NCBI GenBank assembly: GCA_963931925.1
Contig: OZ007570.1
Location: 36,866,620 to 36,930,619 of the forward strand
DNA length: 64,000 nucleotides
Direction of reading: 5' to 3'
From: Onchidella celtica
Lineage: Eukaryota > Mollusca > Gastropoda > Systellommatophora > Onchidiidae
Below are positions 29,691 through 41,500 of the stretch, piece by piece. The notes beneath the pieces are model-generated. The model saw nothing but the letters and a program-made list of their open reading frames with translations. It searched no databases and was not told the DNA's origin. The translations under genes and the position numbers were made by a program. Numbering within the stretch: the stretch's first letter is position 1; each line of letters opens with the position of its first letter.

Positions 29691-32445
29691 AGGGGGGGGT
29701 GGGGGGAAAAAGGGAATGAAGGAGGAGATGCTAGTATAAAGGGAAAATGAATGGGGAAGAGGAAAGAGGTGGAAGCAGTTGATGAGACGCTCACTAGTAC
29801 AGTGCCCCCACGACTCCGGAAGGAATTAAGGGATCCAGAAGATATTACAATTATCGTTTTTTATCTATGGTTGACAGAAGCACGGTGGGGAAAGTGTGCC
29901 ACAGAAAGTCATACATTTTCTTTCCTCTATCTTCCCCTAATCAGATCTCAGCTCTTATAAATTAAGAGGATTAGAATTAAAAGGGGCCTAAGTGCAATTT
30001 GACTGCTTTTGGGGGGAAAAGCAAAACACATTATTTCAGTATAAACCAGTCGTATTTAATATTTGAATGATTTACTCAAAGAATTGATGTCATTATTGCA
30101 AAAGTTAATTAAATTCGATTGGTTTATATTGAAATTCTGTTGTTGTTGCTTTTTTTTTTTTCTTTTGTTTGAAAAACAGCAAGTGGCCCTCAGAGTTCCT
30201 AAATTCTCATCCGCTCTTGATCGACTCTATACAATCAGCAAACCTTTTATCAAATCCGACGCGGAGCGTTGATGCCAAACTTTGCTAATAGGAATGACAT
30301 CATTCCTATATGGATCTGGTGGTTACGACATCGCACCCACGTCGATTTGATGTAGGGAATCCGCCTCTAAGTTACTCTTACCAACCCTACGAAAATCCTA
30401 TACAAATCTGCATCGGATGGATGTAGGTAAGCTGGCTGGGTAAGTTCTCAAACTTAAAATATAAATGAGTTTGACGACACGGACACCAAACTGAATAATA
30501 ACTCTGTTTTGTTTGTTTCTTTGTTTGTTTTTACAGTTTGTCACGCAAGCCATGATCTGCCCTGCTTTCGTCAGTCTTTCAAACATTTCTCACTCATTTA
30601 TACCTTCATTCACTCACCCACTCTCAATGAACTCACACATTCGCCAGTACTCACGAGCATGGAGACATTCAGCGACGCACTCTGCAACAGGCCCATTCCA
30701 TGAAATGTCAACCAGTAAGAGGAAATACGGGATTTGAAATATCAAATAAAAAATCCTTAGTATAACTTCTAAAATGGTTTGTTGGCAAGGAAATGTCTTC
30801 AAAGGAAGAAAACAAACTAGATTTCATAATTGCACTGCATGTTTCCTAAGAACAACATGTCATACTGAGAAACAAAAATATTCAATACAATTTGCAGTTT
30901 TATGTTTATAACAAGTAACTGATGTGATCAGTAGTTTGTCCCTTCTTATATTGCATTGACATTTTGACAATGTAAAAATAATAAGAAAATTTTATTTCTG
31001 ACCTAGGTTTTGTCTAGAAAGAATCCAACAGACATTACTGGTTTTGTGTAACACATATCACACTTTGCATGATGAAGTTTTTCTTTAGCAATAAATATTT
31101 CAAACAGATCACAACCAATTACAAACTAACATAATTTATTACTGTAAATTGTTAAACATTCAAGCTTAAATCCAAAACTTAATTTTATTCCTGAGAAAAA
31201 TGGCACTTAAAGGTGAAGATCTAATAGGCCTACATCTCATAAAAAATGTAATGAACGTCACAGCATTTTGAACTTTTCTTTTTCTTTTGCCCAGATCGTC
31301 TTAAAAATTAAGAATTATGAGATACCGAATTTCATAGCAGTTATTTGCAAGTAGAGCATAAAAATTTAGGTGAACTTCTTTTACTATATTCACAGAAATT
31401 CCAGAAAATATCACTTAAACTATAGAACTACTCTTCATGATTGTAACACATGTCAAACCATGTTAAGCACCATGTTGTCTTAGCTCTTTCTTTTAAGTTT
31501 TTTAATTAAAGAAAAAAAACTTGTAGAGTTGCCTTTTCTTTATTGTCGAAAAGGTTTAAATGATATTATCTCATTTAATGATTTGTTCTGGAAGATAACA
31601 AGGGGAAAACTGGATATTCAGGTGTAACACACGTCACATGGAATGGGCCATCACATGTCCTGTTTTGCGTTCCCCGAAATGGGTCAAGGTTTTTTTCTCA
31701 TGAAATGAGAACATAAATGTGCGCTTCACCCCTAGTGCCATTCTCCAAAACCAAGGAAAATAACGGTTTCGTGCGTGCTGTTTGTGAATATCTAAACAAG
31801 TTAAAACTTGTTTCTGCTGTAATATTATTCAGATGAAGGCATATGTGAATTTTCAAAGACTTCTAACTGCTATAGACTCGCGAACACTTAGTAAATGCAT
31901 TTAGAAACCCTTTCCAGGTGTTTTGGGGAGTTGGAGATCTCACAGCTTTAACTACGATCAAGGGTGAGTATTTCCAGCATGACATAGTGAGTGCTTATTG
32001 ACTGAATACCTTTACAAGTTATTTATTACTTTTGTAGGAAGAGACAGAATAATGAAATAATGATAACTCGAGTTTTTTTTTTTTTTTTTGCTTTTTTGTT
32101 TTGTTTTAAATGAAATATTGGCCTAGATTTTTTATTTGAAAAGGTGGCGAGGGGGTGGGGGGATACTCCAAATACATGTATCGGTTCTGACAATTATGCC
32201 AATTAACTTGTTAAGTGGAAGTCGTCATCCATCCCCATCCTACCCTCCCCGAAATCTCATCAAATACATATAATGTTATGATATTTAATAATGTCGACTT
32301 ACTTGAGTGGATTAGTTGTGACTTGTGTTGTGAAGCCTTCAACTGAAGAGTCAAAGGAAACAGATTAATTGATAACAATCAAATTTACCTTTTTTCTTTG
32401 TTGTTGTTTTATGCTACTGGATTTCCAGCTCTGTTTATGTCAGTC
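29691..32445. other. Non-coding stretch with one MITE-like fragment
   Basis: No gene is recognised. A fragment of the CCCAGCCAGC-ended repeat family lies at about 30268-30443: it has AATAGGAATGACATC, CTGGTGGTTACGACATCG and a right end GTAAGCTGGCTGGG. The remainder is AT-rich with homopolymers (for example T-runs near 30150 and 32070). Confidence 0.5.
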
Positions 32446-32448
32446 CTT

Positions 32449-32615
32449 TCCCAACCAGCAAAATTACGGAAATCCGATTCGTAGGACTAACGTCAAGTTT
32501 GCACATAGGAATGATATCGTCCTTACGGAGATCCGCTGGTTACTACATCGTAAACCGCCCTAACGAGTATCTACTTTGGATTGACATAAGGTTACTGGCT
32601 GGGTTAAAGGCGACG
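32449..32615. mobile_element. MITE-like repeat, CCCAGCCAGC family, copy
   Basis: The ends CCCAACCAGCAAAATTACGG (left) and AAGGTTACTGGCTGGG (right) form an imperfect inverted pair. Internal blocks AAGTTTGCACATAGGAATGA and GCTGGTTACTACATCG match the copies near 30.3, 34.3 and 49.6 kb. There is no ORF. Confidence 0.6.
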
Positions 32616-32625
32616 TTTAGCAGAC

Positions 32626-33699
32626 TGTCACGAGCGAGTGAGCGGGGGTCAATAAGTGCGGGGAAGGGACTTGAAGCGTGCATGTTGTGAGTGAAGTTGA
32701 GGCGTAGTAGAGGCAAAATCTGAATAGTCAGATCACTGCAAGTTAAGAAGTCCAAGGGGACAGACGTGAGAGAGCAGTCGGGAGATTGTGTGTTTTCCAG
32801 TGATGACTGGTAGGTTGAACTATGATTGATAATTATGATGATTGATGTACTATGTTCTCCTATGACCATGATGTAAATAAGTTATATGTGAGGAATGTGG
32901 AAGTCATTGATTACTGTGTATAGAGATGTGCGCAAGGAGCGATAGATGTAAGTTCGGATCATGGATTCGTAGCGAGTCTGAGTACTGTGTAATACGGTGG
33001 TGTGTTACCGTAAGAGGTGTGGTGAGTGAAAGGTGGACTATTGTGTGTACGCTTGATGGTTCGTAATGAGTGGTGAAGTGGATAGTAATTGTATGGTGTT
33101 ATACAGATGTAATGTTATTCTTATAGGTGCCGGGGTCGGGCAGAGAAGCCACCCGCGGTGAGCGGACTTGTGCCGGGGTTGGGCTGAAGGCTACCCACAG
33201 GCCTGCCTGAGTGAAGGTGTCGCGCAGGACAGCGGGAGCACATGAGTCGTGGCAGTCTGGCCACAGACAGGGACGTTGTTATTGAATTGTTAATGTGCTA
33301 TTAAGATGTTACTGTGCTATTGAGATACTAATGTGCTATTGAAATATTAATGTGCTATTAAGACCTCGAGGGGGGATTGAGATACGGAGATTACGTTGAG
33401 CAGGAGCCAATAAGAGAGGCCAGCAAGTAATATATATATGGATGTGAGGCTGAGGCCAGAGCATAGTTAGGAAGTAACTATCGGGTTGTGGCCCCGGAGA
33501 AGAATGAATGTTGGGAATACTGACCATTGAATGGTATTTGAATTGAGTTAATGTAATGTATGTAATTGCACAGATATCTTATCTTTATATATAATAAATG
33601 TGTGAGTCTGTTTGGTTGTTCTGTTAAGTGTTATACTTGTTCGTTCGTGATTGTTGTCCTGTCATAATTATTACATCTCCCAGTGTGGGATTTGTGACA
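32626..33699 (+). mobile_element. Solo LTR
   Basis: The 1074-base segment begins TGTCAC and ends GTGACA, giving 6-base inverted ends, and is flanked by CAGAC duplications at 32621-32625 and 33700-33704. Inside are a TATA-like TAATATATATATGG at 33428-33441 and a polyadenylation signal AATAAA at 33593-33598, placed as expected for a plus-strand LTR. A short repeat, AATGTGCTATT(A/G)A(A/G)A, occurs four times at 33291-33363. No interior or second LTR is found in the window. It is unrelated in sequence to the two full-length elements here. Confidence 0.85.
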
Positions 33700-33704
33700 C
33701 AGAC

Positions 33705-34220
33705 CGCATACTAATGATGAACAGTGACTGGTGAAACAATAATAAAAGAATTGTTTCGTTATCTCCTGATTCATCATCCAGCACATGGAGCTATTAATAA
33801 CACCTGTTATTAGTACTCCATGATTCAGCATTGCTCTTTAATTTGCATTTTACTATTTGAATAAAATTCGGCTCCAATTAGCTTCTGAAACGAAAACGAC
33901 ACTTCGGCTGTCTCCAAAGCCAAAGTCTCCATTTATCAGTAAATAGGCACGAATGTTATCAGTGTAAAGTGCTGTGTTATCTAGCAAGACAATTTTGATT
34001 TATTGTTAATTAGAATTTGCATATGGATTACATTTTGAAACAAGGTAAGCATTGCAAACACTGTGTCATATAGCTTAATCTTCAGCAGCTCTAACGATAC
34101 AGAACACTGTTGCCCTGTCATGGTAGTACACTATTTAAGAACTATGTATATACCTCCGAAAGCCCAAATTATTCTTCATGTAATAACCAAACAACGCATA
34201 TTTCATGTCAAATACATTCC
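33705..34220. other. Non-coding stretch
   Basis: AT-rich, with no recognisable gene or element. Confidence 0.5.
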
Positions 34221-34401
34221 CAGCCAGCAACCCTACGGAAATGCAACTCAAGTTTGCACATACGAATGACATCGTTCCTGTGTAGGTCCACTGGTTACAA
34301 GATTGCACTGACATCGCGCTGATGTAGGGAACCTGCCCCTATGGTAATCCTACAGATCCTCCAAAAATCTACATCGGACTGATGAAGGGTTGCTGGCTAG
34401 T
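34221..34401. mobile_element. MITE-like repeat, CCCAGCCAGC family, best-preserved ends
   Basis: The left end CAGCCAGCAACCCTACGG and right end GAAGGGTTGCTGGCTAG are inverted copies of about 14 bases with one or two mismatches. The interior of some 150 bases shares CAAGTTTGCACATACGAATG with the copy at 32449. It has no coding capacity, and the target duplication is unclear. Confidence 0.6.
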
Positions 34402-36456
34402 TTTTAATTAAGAAGCAAGTTGCCGATATGGCTGTATCCTTTCGCAAATGTGTATGGCGATTTAACCATCTTAAAATCTGAAATCAGTCCTTTTTGGCCA
34501 CATCATCTATTTTTGAGATTTAATACCCAGTATTATACTTGATCGGTATAATGAAAAAAGGGCGAATAGACATCAACAGCTGTACAACAGAAAGGTGAAA
34601 GCTTAACTTCTCTGTGTGACGAAGGAGAAAACCATCAAAATCAGTGTTGCGAGAAATTCACTTTTGAAAATTTTGTGCTACTCTCACCATCGATTTCTTG
34701 CTTTTTTTGGCATACTACTTAACACAGAACCTAAGTGACATTTATCAATAATACTTGTGTTGGCTAAAGCCCCTTGCAATATATATTTTTGATAACCACA
34801 AAAGAGTAAATATCTCAAATTTGACTTGTTCGCCCCTTTGCCATATAAGTGTTTACCTTTTCGTTGTACAGCTGTTGTTACCTATTCGCCCTTTTGTCAA
34901 GAAACCGACGTCGTGTTGATCACTGAGTATCAAAAAGTAATGGATTTGTTTGGGATATTTTAATTCTTGTTTTCATAAAGGACACTGATTCGCAGCCCTT
35001 CATGCCCTGCAGAGGAGTATTTGGAAATTGAATAATTCAGCGCGTACTTTCCATTATTGACGGAATTCAGTTGAGGTCCCTTGGCTACACCAATAACAAT
35101 GTTAAACTTTACAGATCACATCGCGCTTTGTTTAAGCACCCCAGTGCTGTTACTTTATTGCTGTTAATTTCTATTTTTCTTCAGACGCCTATAAGACAAG
35201 TCTACTCTTTACATTCATGACTGGCGCAGGAGCTGTCACTACGTGAAATTAGAGTTCTCTGCAACAGTGATCATGGGCTGGATGATACAAAGCAAGAACA
35301 GCAAATTATTCCAAAGCATTGGTAAATACAAACAAATGAAAGATATTTTATTCATATTTTATACCGCAACTATTTCCTGTTTTCTCCATATTACGTGGAC
35401 GTTTTCTATTTTCTAGTCATTAATTTTTTCTTCCTTCAATTGACACTGATAAAACACAAGTCCTAGAGAAAATAAGTCTTACGTCAAAATATTAAGCAAA
35501 ACAAAATGGAGATGTGGTATTCAAGAGTGTAAAAAAACACAGAATTGAAACAAGGAGTCACTGTGATTAAAACTTAAATATAGAATGAAACCCAATTAAT
35601 CAAAGAGTTTATAAGCAGTTGGCATGTAATGACACACTGAATTGATTCACTTCATTTAACCTTCATATCATATTCAGATCAACTGTCATTTGCAATATAA
35701 CAGGTTAATTTGGGTATTTCAGATAAACGATATTTATTATGTACGTTCCGTTGGTACATGTTGCCATGGACATACGCACAAATTCTCAAAAACTGGCAAG
35801 CAAGTACCATTTGAATGATTTGAGTAAACAAACATTGTTACATTCATCATAGAGAGAAGAGGAGCGGACAAGATTTTGATGAAGATAAACTTGACTTGTT
35901 GTGCATTTTTCTGGCAAGACAAGAAATAAGATGAATATAATTGATTTTCAGAAGTTAAAAAAAGTCCCCCAGTTTTTGTTTATTTTTTGTTTACAGTTTA
36001 AATTTTCAAGCCAACAACTTTTCAATCATTTAATATTATCCGCTGACAGAAATTTAAGCAAACTTTCAATCATCATGAATGTGTGGAAACGATTGAAGTT
36101 GTGGACTTTGCACCATATTAAGTATGAATATTAGATCTGAATATGCCCTTCGAAAATGAAATGAGTTTAAATGTAAGTACAGGTGAACCTTAGTGTTCAA
36201 TTTAGCGTTTTATACTTTCTTCATATTCTATGAACGTAAAGAGAAGAGGTAGCACTTCAAACAGAAAGGAATCTGTAAAAATACTATGATATTACAGGCA
36301 CTGAGAATAGTGGTCTGTTGTGTAGACAGTTGATGAAAGAAAACAGGCTTAATGCTAACAGTGCACATTGTACCCTGTGTGCACCATGGCATGCAATGTA
36401 TTGATGAGCATGGTTTGAATCACTGAGTCGATTTTTTGCAATTTGAATAAGATATG
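34402..36456. other. Non-coding AT-rich stretch
   Basis: Neither a gene nor an RNA was recognised. ORFs are under 80 codons, without domains. Confidence 0.5.
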
Positions 36457-37366
36457 CTGATTCGAATCACTACCGAACGAATCAGCTGATGAATCAAAAA
36501 TGATTTGAGCCATGATTCAAATCACCTTTGATTTGCCTCTCGCTTGAAGTTCATTGTGATAAGGAGCCATCATAGTAGACTTTGACGAGGGACTGGTATA
36601 AGGGAATAATACATGGATCAGACTCACCACCCCACGGTAAGAAACAAATCTATGCTTATCCGTGTTAGGACCTATTGGTGACACAGTTCCCATCGCTATC
36701 AGGTCGCTGAATGACTTGAATCGTGATTTGCTCATGCGACCACTGGCTTATGGACTGATTCGAATCAAATGAATCACTCGACCCACTGATTCAAATCAAT
36801 TTGAGTCATCAAAAGAAGAATCATTGTCCACCATTTATGCAGTGTCGACTCAGCATACATGGTCTAGCTTAGGCAGGAAGGGGCAGCATCATGGGCTTCT
36901 GTGTTTGTGAAAAATAAAGGATCCGGGTGAAATCAGCGACACAAGGCAAACGCAAAGAAAATACTTCCCCGCCATTTCAAGTCTTCAAATTTAAAAAAAG
37001 CACCTTCTGCAGGTTGAAAGGCAGGCACCTTCAAAATGTAATTCAAATCCATGTGGCATGAGTGGTGAGTTTTTTATAATATAGATTTGATGGATGCTGA
37101 GAACATTTCGCAGACTTGTTTTTTTTTTGTTTTATTTCTATATCCAAGTGACAATTTCCTCCCACTTTATAATTCTCATTATTGATGTTTGTTATCGGGC
37201 CTGGCATCATTTGAGTTTGGCATCGTATATTTGTTCTGTAAGATTTTCTTTGGTTCATTCTTATTCACGGAATGTACAGCTATTGTCAAGTCCGAGTTGA
37301 CAATTCCCTCAACGTTCTGTTATGTTTCTTGGGTTCATTTGTATCTTGTTTCGAATTTTGAAGGAA
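36457..37366 (-). repeat. Interspersed repeat R4, copy B
   Basis: It is an inverted counterpart of 8739-9695, with high identity along its length and the same GATTCGAATC-rich end (here the left end, 36460-36530). It lacks the 51-base LINE-B tail present in copy A, so it shows the empty site. Confidence 0.75.
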
Positions 37367-37529
37367 TAACCTAAACAACAATCATTGACACTGTAAGAGC
37401 ACACACTAAGGTAATGAGATTTCCTTGAGTGATTGAGGTCAGTAGGGTATTCTGAGAAAGCAAAAACGACAGATAACTCTCGTTAAAAAGTCCTTGCTAT
37501 TTATAATAATTGAAATCATCATCTTAGAG

Positions 37530-37827
37530 CAGTGGTTCTCAACGTGGACACTGTAGTTTTTTTCTATAACAGAAAAGGCCTTTTTTTTTCCTGGTGCATT
37601 TGATACAGAATGCTTTGTAGTATAATGAATAACCAACACGTTTGTTGTCATTAATAATTAAAGGCTTTGATAAGCGTAACATCATAATTTTGTGTCTACA
37701 CTGTCTTCTTGTGAAACGTGTCTATGGATTTGAGTAGTTTGGGGGGTGAGGGGGAAGAAGGGAGCGATGAAAGAAAATTTGGAGCGTAAGGGGGCGATTG
37801 CTTGAAAACGTTTGAGTACCACTAGTT
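37530..37827. mobile_element. Decayed hAT-like inverted-repeat element
   Basis: The left end CAGTGGTTCTCAACGTGG and the reverse complement of the right end, CTAGTGGTACTCAAACGTTT, are imperfect inverted repeats in hAT style. The interior is about 300 bases without an ORF. No 8-base duplication could be confirmed. Confidence 0.45.
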
Positions 37828-38342
37828 TACACCATGATACAACGGTTAGAAGATGAAACTAAAAAGGGTTTTCATAAGCAGGGGAAATATTCCCCCTCCT
37901 TGGTTTAGGCCTACTCAGTGTCTTGATCTGTATTATATGATTGTATTTGATGTGTACTTCTGAGAAAGGGTGGGAGGGGTGGGGGAGACTGACATGACAA
38001 TAAAAAAATAAAAAATAAATAATGATATAGGCCTATTTACTATAAAAAAAATGGGCCATAAAAGTAATACATCTATAATTATTATGAAGGAGTGTTGGGG
38101 GCATGGGGGATCGGTTTTTTCATTCGTTCTTTCGATATCCTAGCTGAATGTTATTCCCACTTTATCAATAATAATTATAATAAGTTCAAAATAAGAGCTT
38201 CCTCTCATGCTTTACTGTTGGGTTTTTGGCCTTGAACTTGTGGAATAATGTCGAGGGAGGTCACTCTGAGTCTATTCATTGAAGGGCTGTGGCTGTCGAT
38301 AAGCCAATTGGCTCTGGCCTAGGCTCTGGCTTAACAACAACC
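37828..38342 (+). promoter_or_regulatory. Upstream region of the DUF21-CBS gene
   Basis: This is the 5' flank and probable 5' untranslated leader of the gene starting at 38343. No TATA box is evident near the start. A stop codon in the coding frame (TGA at 38280-38282) limits the coding region upstream. The actual transcription start cannot be placed from sequence, and an upstream non-coding exon is possible. Confidence 0.35.
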
Positions 38343-38502
38343 ATGGATACACTTGACAAATTTATCAATTGCACGATCATATCGAATGAGGAGATCAACT
38401 GCAATGGCACACTGTATGATTTACCAGAGAGCGTTCTCACTTATAAAGACAAATGGTTTTGGATTTATATTGGTATTTATACTGCACTCGTCATTTTCGC
38501 AG
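38343..38502 (+). CDS. DUF21-CBS gene, exon 1
   Basis: ATG lies in a strong context (ACAACCATGG) and encodes residues 1-53 plus one base. The segment after W38 (WFWIYIGIYTALVIFA) is the first membrane helix. The donor is CAG|GTGGGT. An in-frame GTG at 38289 is not needed as a start. Confidence 0.88.
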
Positions 38503-41500
38503 GTGGGTTTGGAAGGCCGACCTAAGTTAGAATCTAGATGTTGCAGGGTTGTAACGGAAAAAAATGGCAATTCAATTCATACCTTCCTTAATAAATCAAG
38601 AAGTATGCATCACCATCAGGGTGATTTTAGAGTTACATTATGTTGAAAATTAGTGACAGATTTGTTATTGTTGCACATGTTCATAATTTATTTGCATTTA
38701 GCCTAGATCTAAAGTGCGGGTTGTATTTCTGTGCACAATCTGGAAACCAAGAGATATTTATACCAGAGTTATATATACAAAAGACTTTATACAACTAATA
38801 TATTTTTAAATGGTCTTAACATCTATGTAAGGTTTTACCCTGCTTTTAGCCTCAGAGGAGTGACGTTGAGTCGCATATACTATAGTGCAGTTGGGGAATC
38901 GTCTTATAGACGAACCAACTATAAAAGAAGAAGAAGAAGATCTAGATTCTAGATCTAGTCTAGATCTGAGACCAGACAGGCAAGTGAACATTTGTAATGG
39001 TTCACTGAACTTGACAAAACTATTATCCATGACCATGGTCAGCCATGATTAATGTGTTTCATTCTTTTGGCAGAAGATAACATTGCTGAGAAGCTGAACT
39101 ACCAAAAGTAAAGCATTATAGATTAAAGGTGGGCCGAATCAATGTACTGGCTGATTCGCGAACCCAAACATTTTGTGACCTCAATTCGACGAACATTAAA
39201 TTTTGAATTCGAACCGAGATTAGCGCTCATTACTATTCATAACCGATGTCAAAAGTGGGCAAAAAGAAAAAGTTGTATGTAGCAAAGCCTCACAAGTCAC
39301 ATAAGAAATAATACGGTATACCCAAACGATATGCAAACTGAAAGAGAAGACAGAAACTGTACGATATTTGTGAGTGTGCATGAGAAAACCCACAATATTT
39401 CGAAAACATGACATTTTGAGTTCTGTACATATAATAAAAGACAAGACATTCCTGATAAATTGAAGTCAGTGACCCCCCTAAAACAAGATGGTGACTGGAA
39501 AATGGAGTTTCATCCCCAAAAGTGCCAATTACTAAGAATTACCAACAAACTAAACAAAATTGAAACTTGATTATTTTATTCACAATGAAAAATTGTCAAT
39601 TGCAACTAGTGCTAAATACCTTGGTCTTACTATCGATGACAAACTCAAATGGGGCGAGCACATAGACAACACCTGTAAAAAAGCAAATAAAACCTTGGCT
39701 TTTATCAAAAGACATCTATCATCATGTCCCAAAGAAATTAAAATAAAATGCTATAATACGTAGGTAAGACCAATAGTGGAATATAGCAGTTGCATCTGGG
39801 ACCCGTATACACAAGACCAACAACGGCAATTAGAAAGAATACAGAGGAGAGTAGCCAGGTGGGTCACCAATCAATATGATCACAATGTTAATACCACATT
39901 TTTATTAGAGGACTTGGGCTGGACGCCGCTGAGTGAGAGGAGAGCGAGAAATAAAGTATTGTTACTCCAAAAAGCCAGGTGTGGCAGTGTCGAGATCCCC
40001 AGAGAGGATATACGTTTTAACAGTTATGGAAGAACAAGAACAAAAGGATCTACTATGTTTATACCACATTCTAGAACTAACACACATTTGCATTCTTTTT
40101 ATCCCTCTGCTATAAGATTATGGAATAGCATGCCAAAAGAGCTCCAAAACATTTCTAATCCAGACCTCCTCAAATCTAAACTGAACTCAGTGACATTACG
40201 GTCACATTACAACATAAGGCAGGTTTAAGTTAAAACTTGCCAACCGTTCAGGACGACACTACTAAAAAATTATATTATCTTTTTATGCTAAATCAACATA
40301 CATCTATTTTAAATATACATATTTTATAAATAATATGAGATGTATGACTTTTTACCCTCAAAGACTCGACCTGCTGAGTCACTAAGCGCGATTGCACTAG
40401 TCCTCAATGATGAGGCTGCAGTCTTAACGGAAGAAGAAGAAGATTTTGAGAAAACGGCATTTAATCCTAAAAGTGGCCATAGCTAATTGACCCATTAATA
40501 TTGGAGTGATTGCTGTTAGGAGACCGTAGTCTAATAACTAAGCCGGTATAGAGATCATAGTGAGTAGTGTTCACTGCTCATCTACAGTTTACCCTGTAAC
40601 ATGCCACGGTCCCGTAAACGACAGCCAAGTCGGAAGTTTTTGGATCTTGTTAGGAGACCGCAGTCTAATTACAAAGCCTTTATAGAGGTCATAGTGAGTA
40701 GTGTTCACTGCTCGTCTACAGTTTACCCTGAAACATGCCACGGTCCCCTAAACAACAACCAAGTTGGAAGTTTGTGTCGGACCCACATTTTCACTTCAAA
40801 GCCGTTTTTCTCAAAATCAGCTCTTTCGACATATTGTGGGTTTTCTCATGCACACTCACATTTCGGCTGCTTTCATCAAGGAAAAAAAAGAAAAAACAAC
40901 AGAAGAAAAGAAAAATGGAACAAATAAAACAGTCAAACAACAAAAGATTTCAATAGGAAATTAATGTTTAGAATCTAAACAGAATATGTTTACGTATAAA
41001 TCTGCGAGTTCTTGCTTGGTCAGCAGCACAGAAGCACGTAGACTGCCAATGTATGGAAGCTCGAAGTGACAGTGTAAATAAGTGGCATTTTTTTGGTCTC
41101 ATTTTTAAATTATGTACACTTTAAAATTTGCAAGAACATACTAGACATTTTGATGACCAGTTGGGAAATGGGGAATATCCCAAGATGAGGGGCAAATTCA
41201 TTAAAGCCACAAATGTGGAAATTTTCACCACCTCTAGGACAGAGTGGAAACCAAAAAAATCACGACCATTTGATTAAAAGCATTTTTAAGAGCCCCTACA
41301 TGCGGGCTAAACACAGTCCCCACTCTTTGATGCTATTTCTGGTTTGCTCTTCACATGGTGCAGGTTGTGCTGATCATAGTGGTTTTTGAATTTTTAAAAT
41401 CGGATGATAAATACAAAAGTTACAACTCTTTAAAAATTTCTTGATTGCGCACTGTATGGCTAGTGTTGTATGATATTGTGCAATATCGGCATGTTCCATC

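Noticed and set aside
29197-29794. Long minus-strand ORFs rich in Ser-Ile-Tyr-Leu and His-Pro-Ser-Ile
   Set aside because: They translate the GATA/GATG microsatellite; periodic DNA without stops gives long ORFs in several frames.
38289-38342. Upstream GTG start adding 18 residues to the DUF21-CBS protein
   Set aside because: Eukaryotic initiation at GTG is rare, and ATG 38343 has an excellent context and gives a sensible N-terminus.
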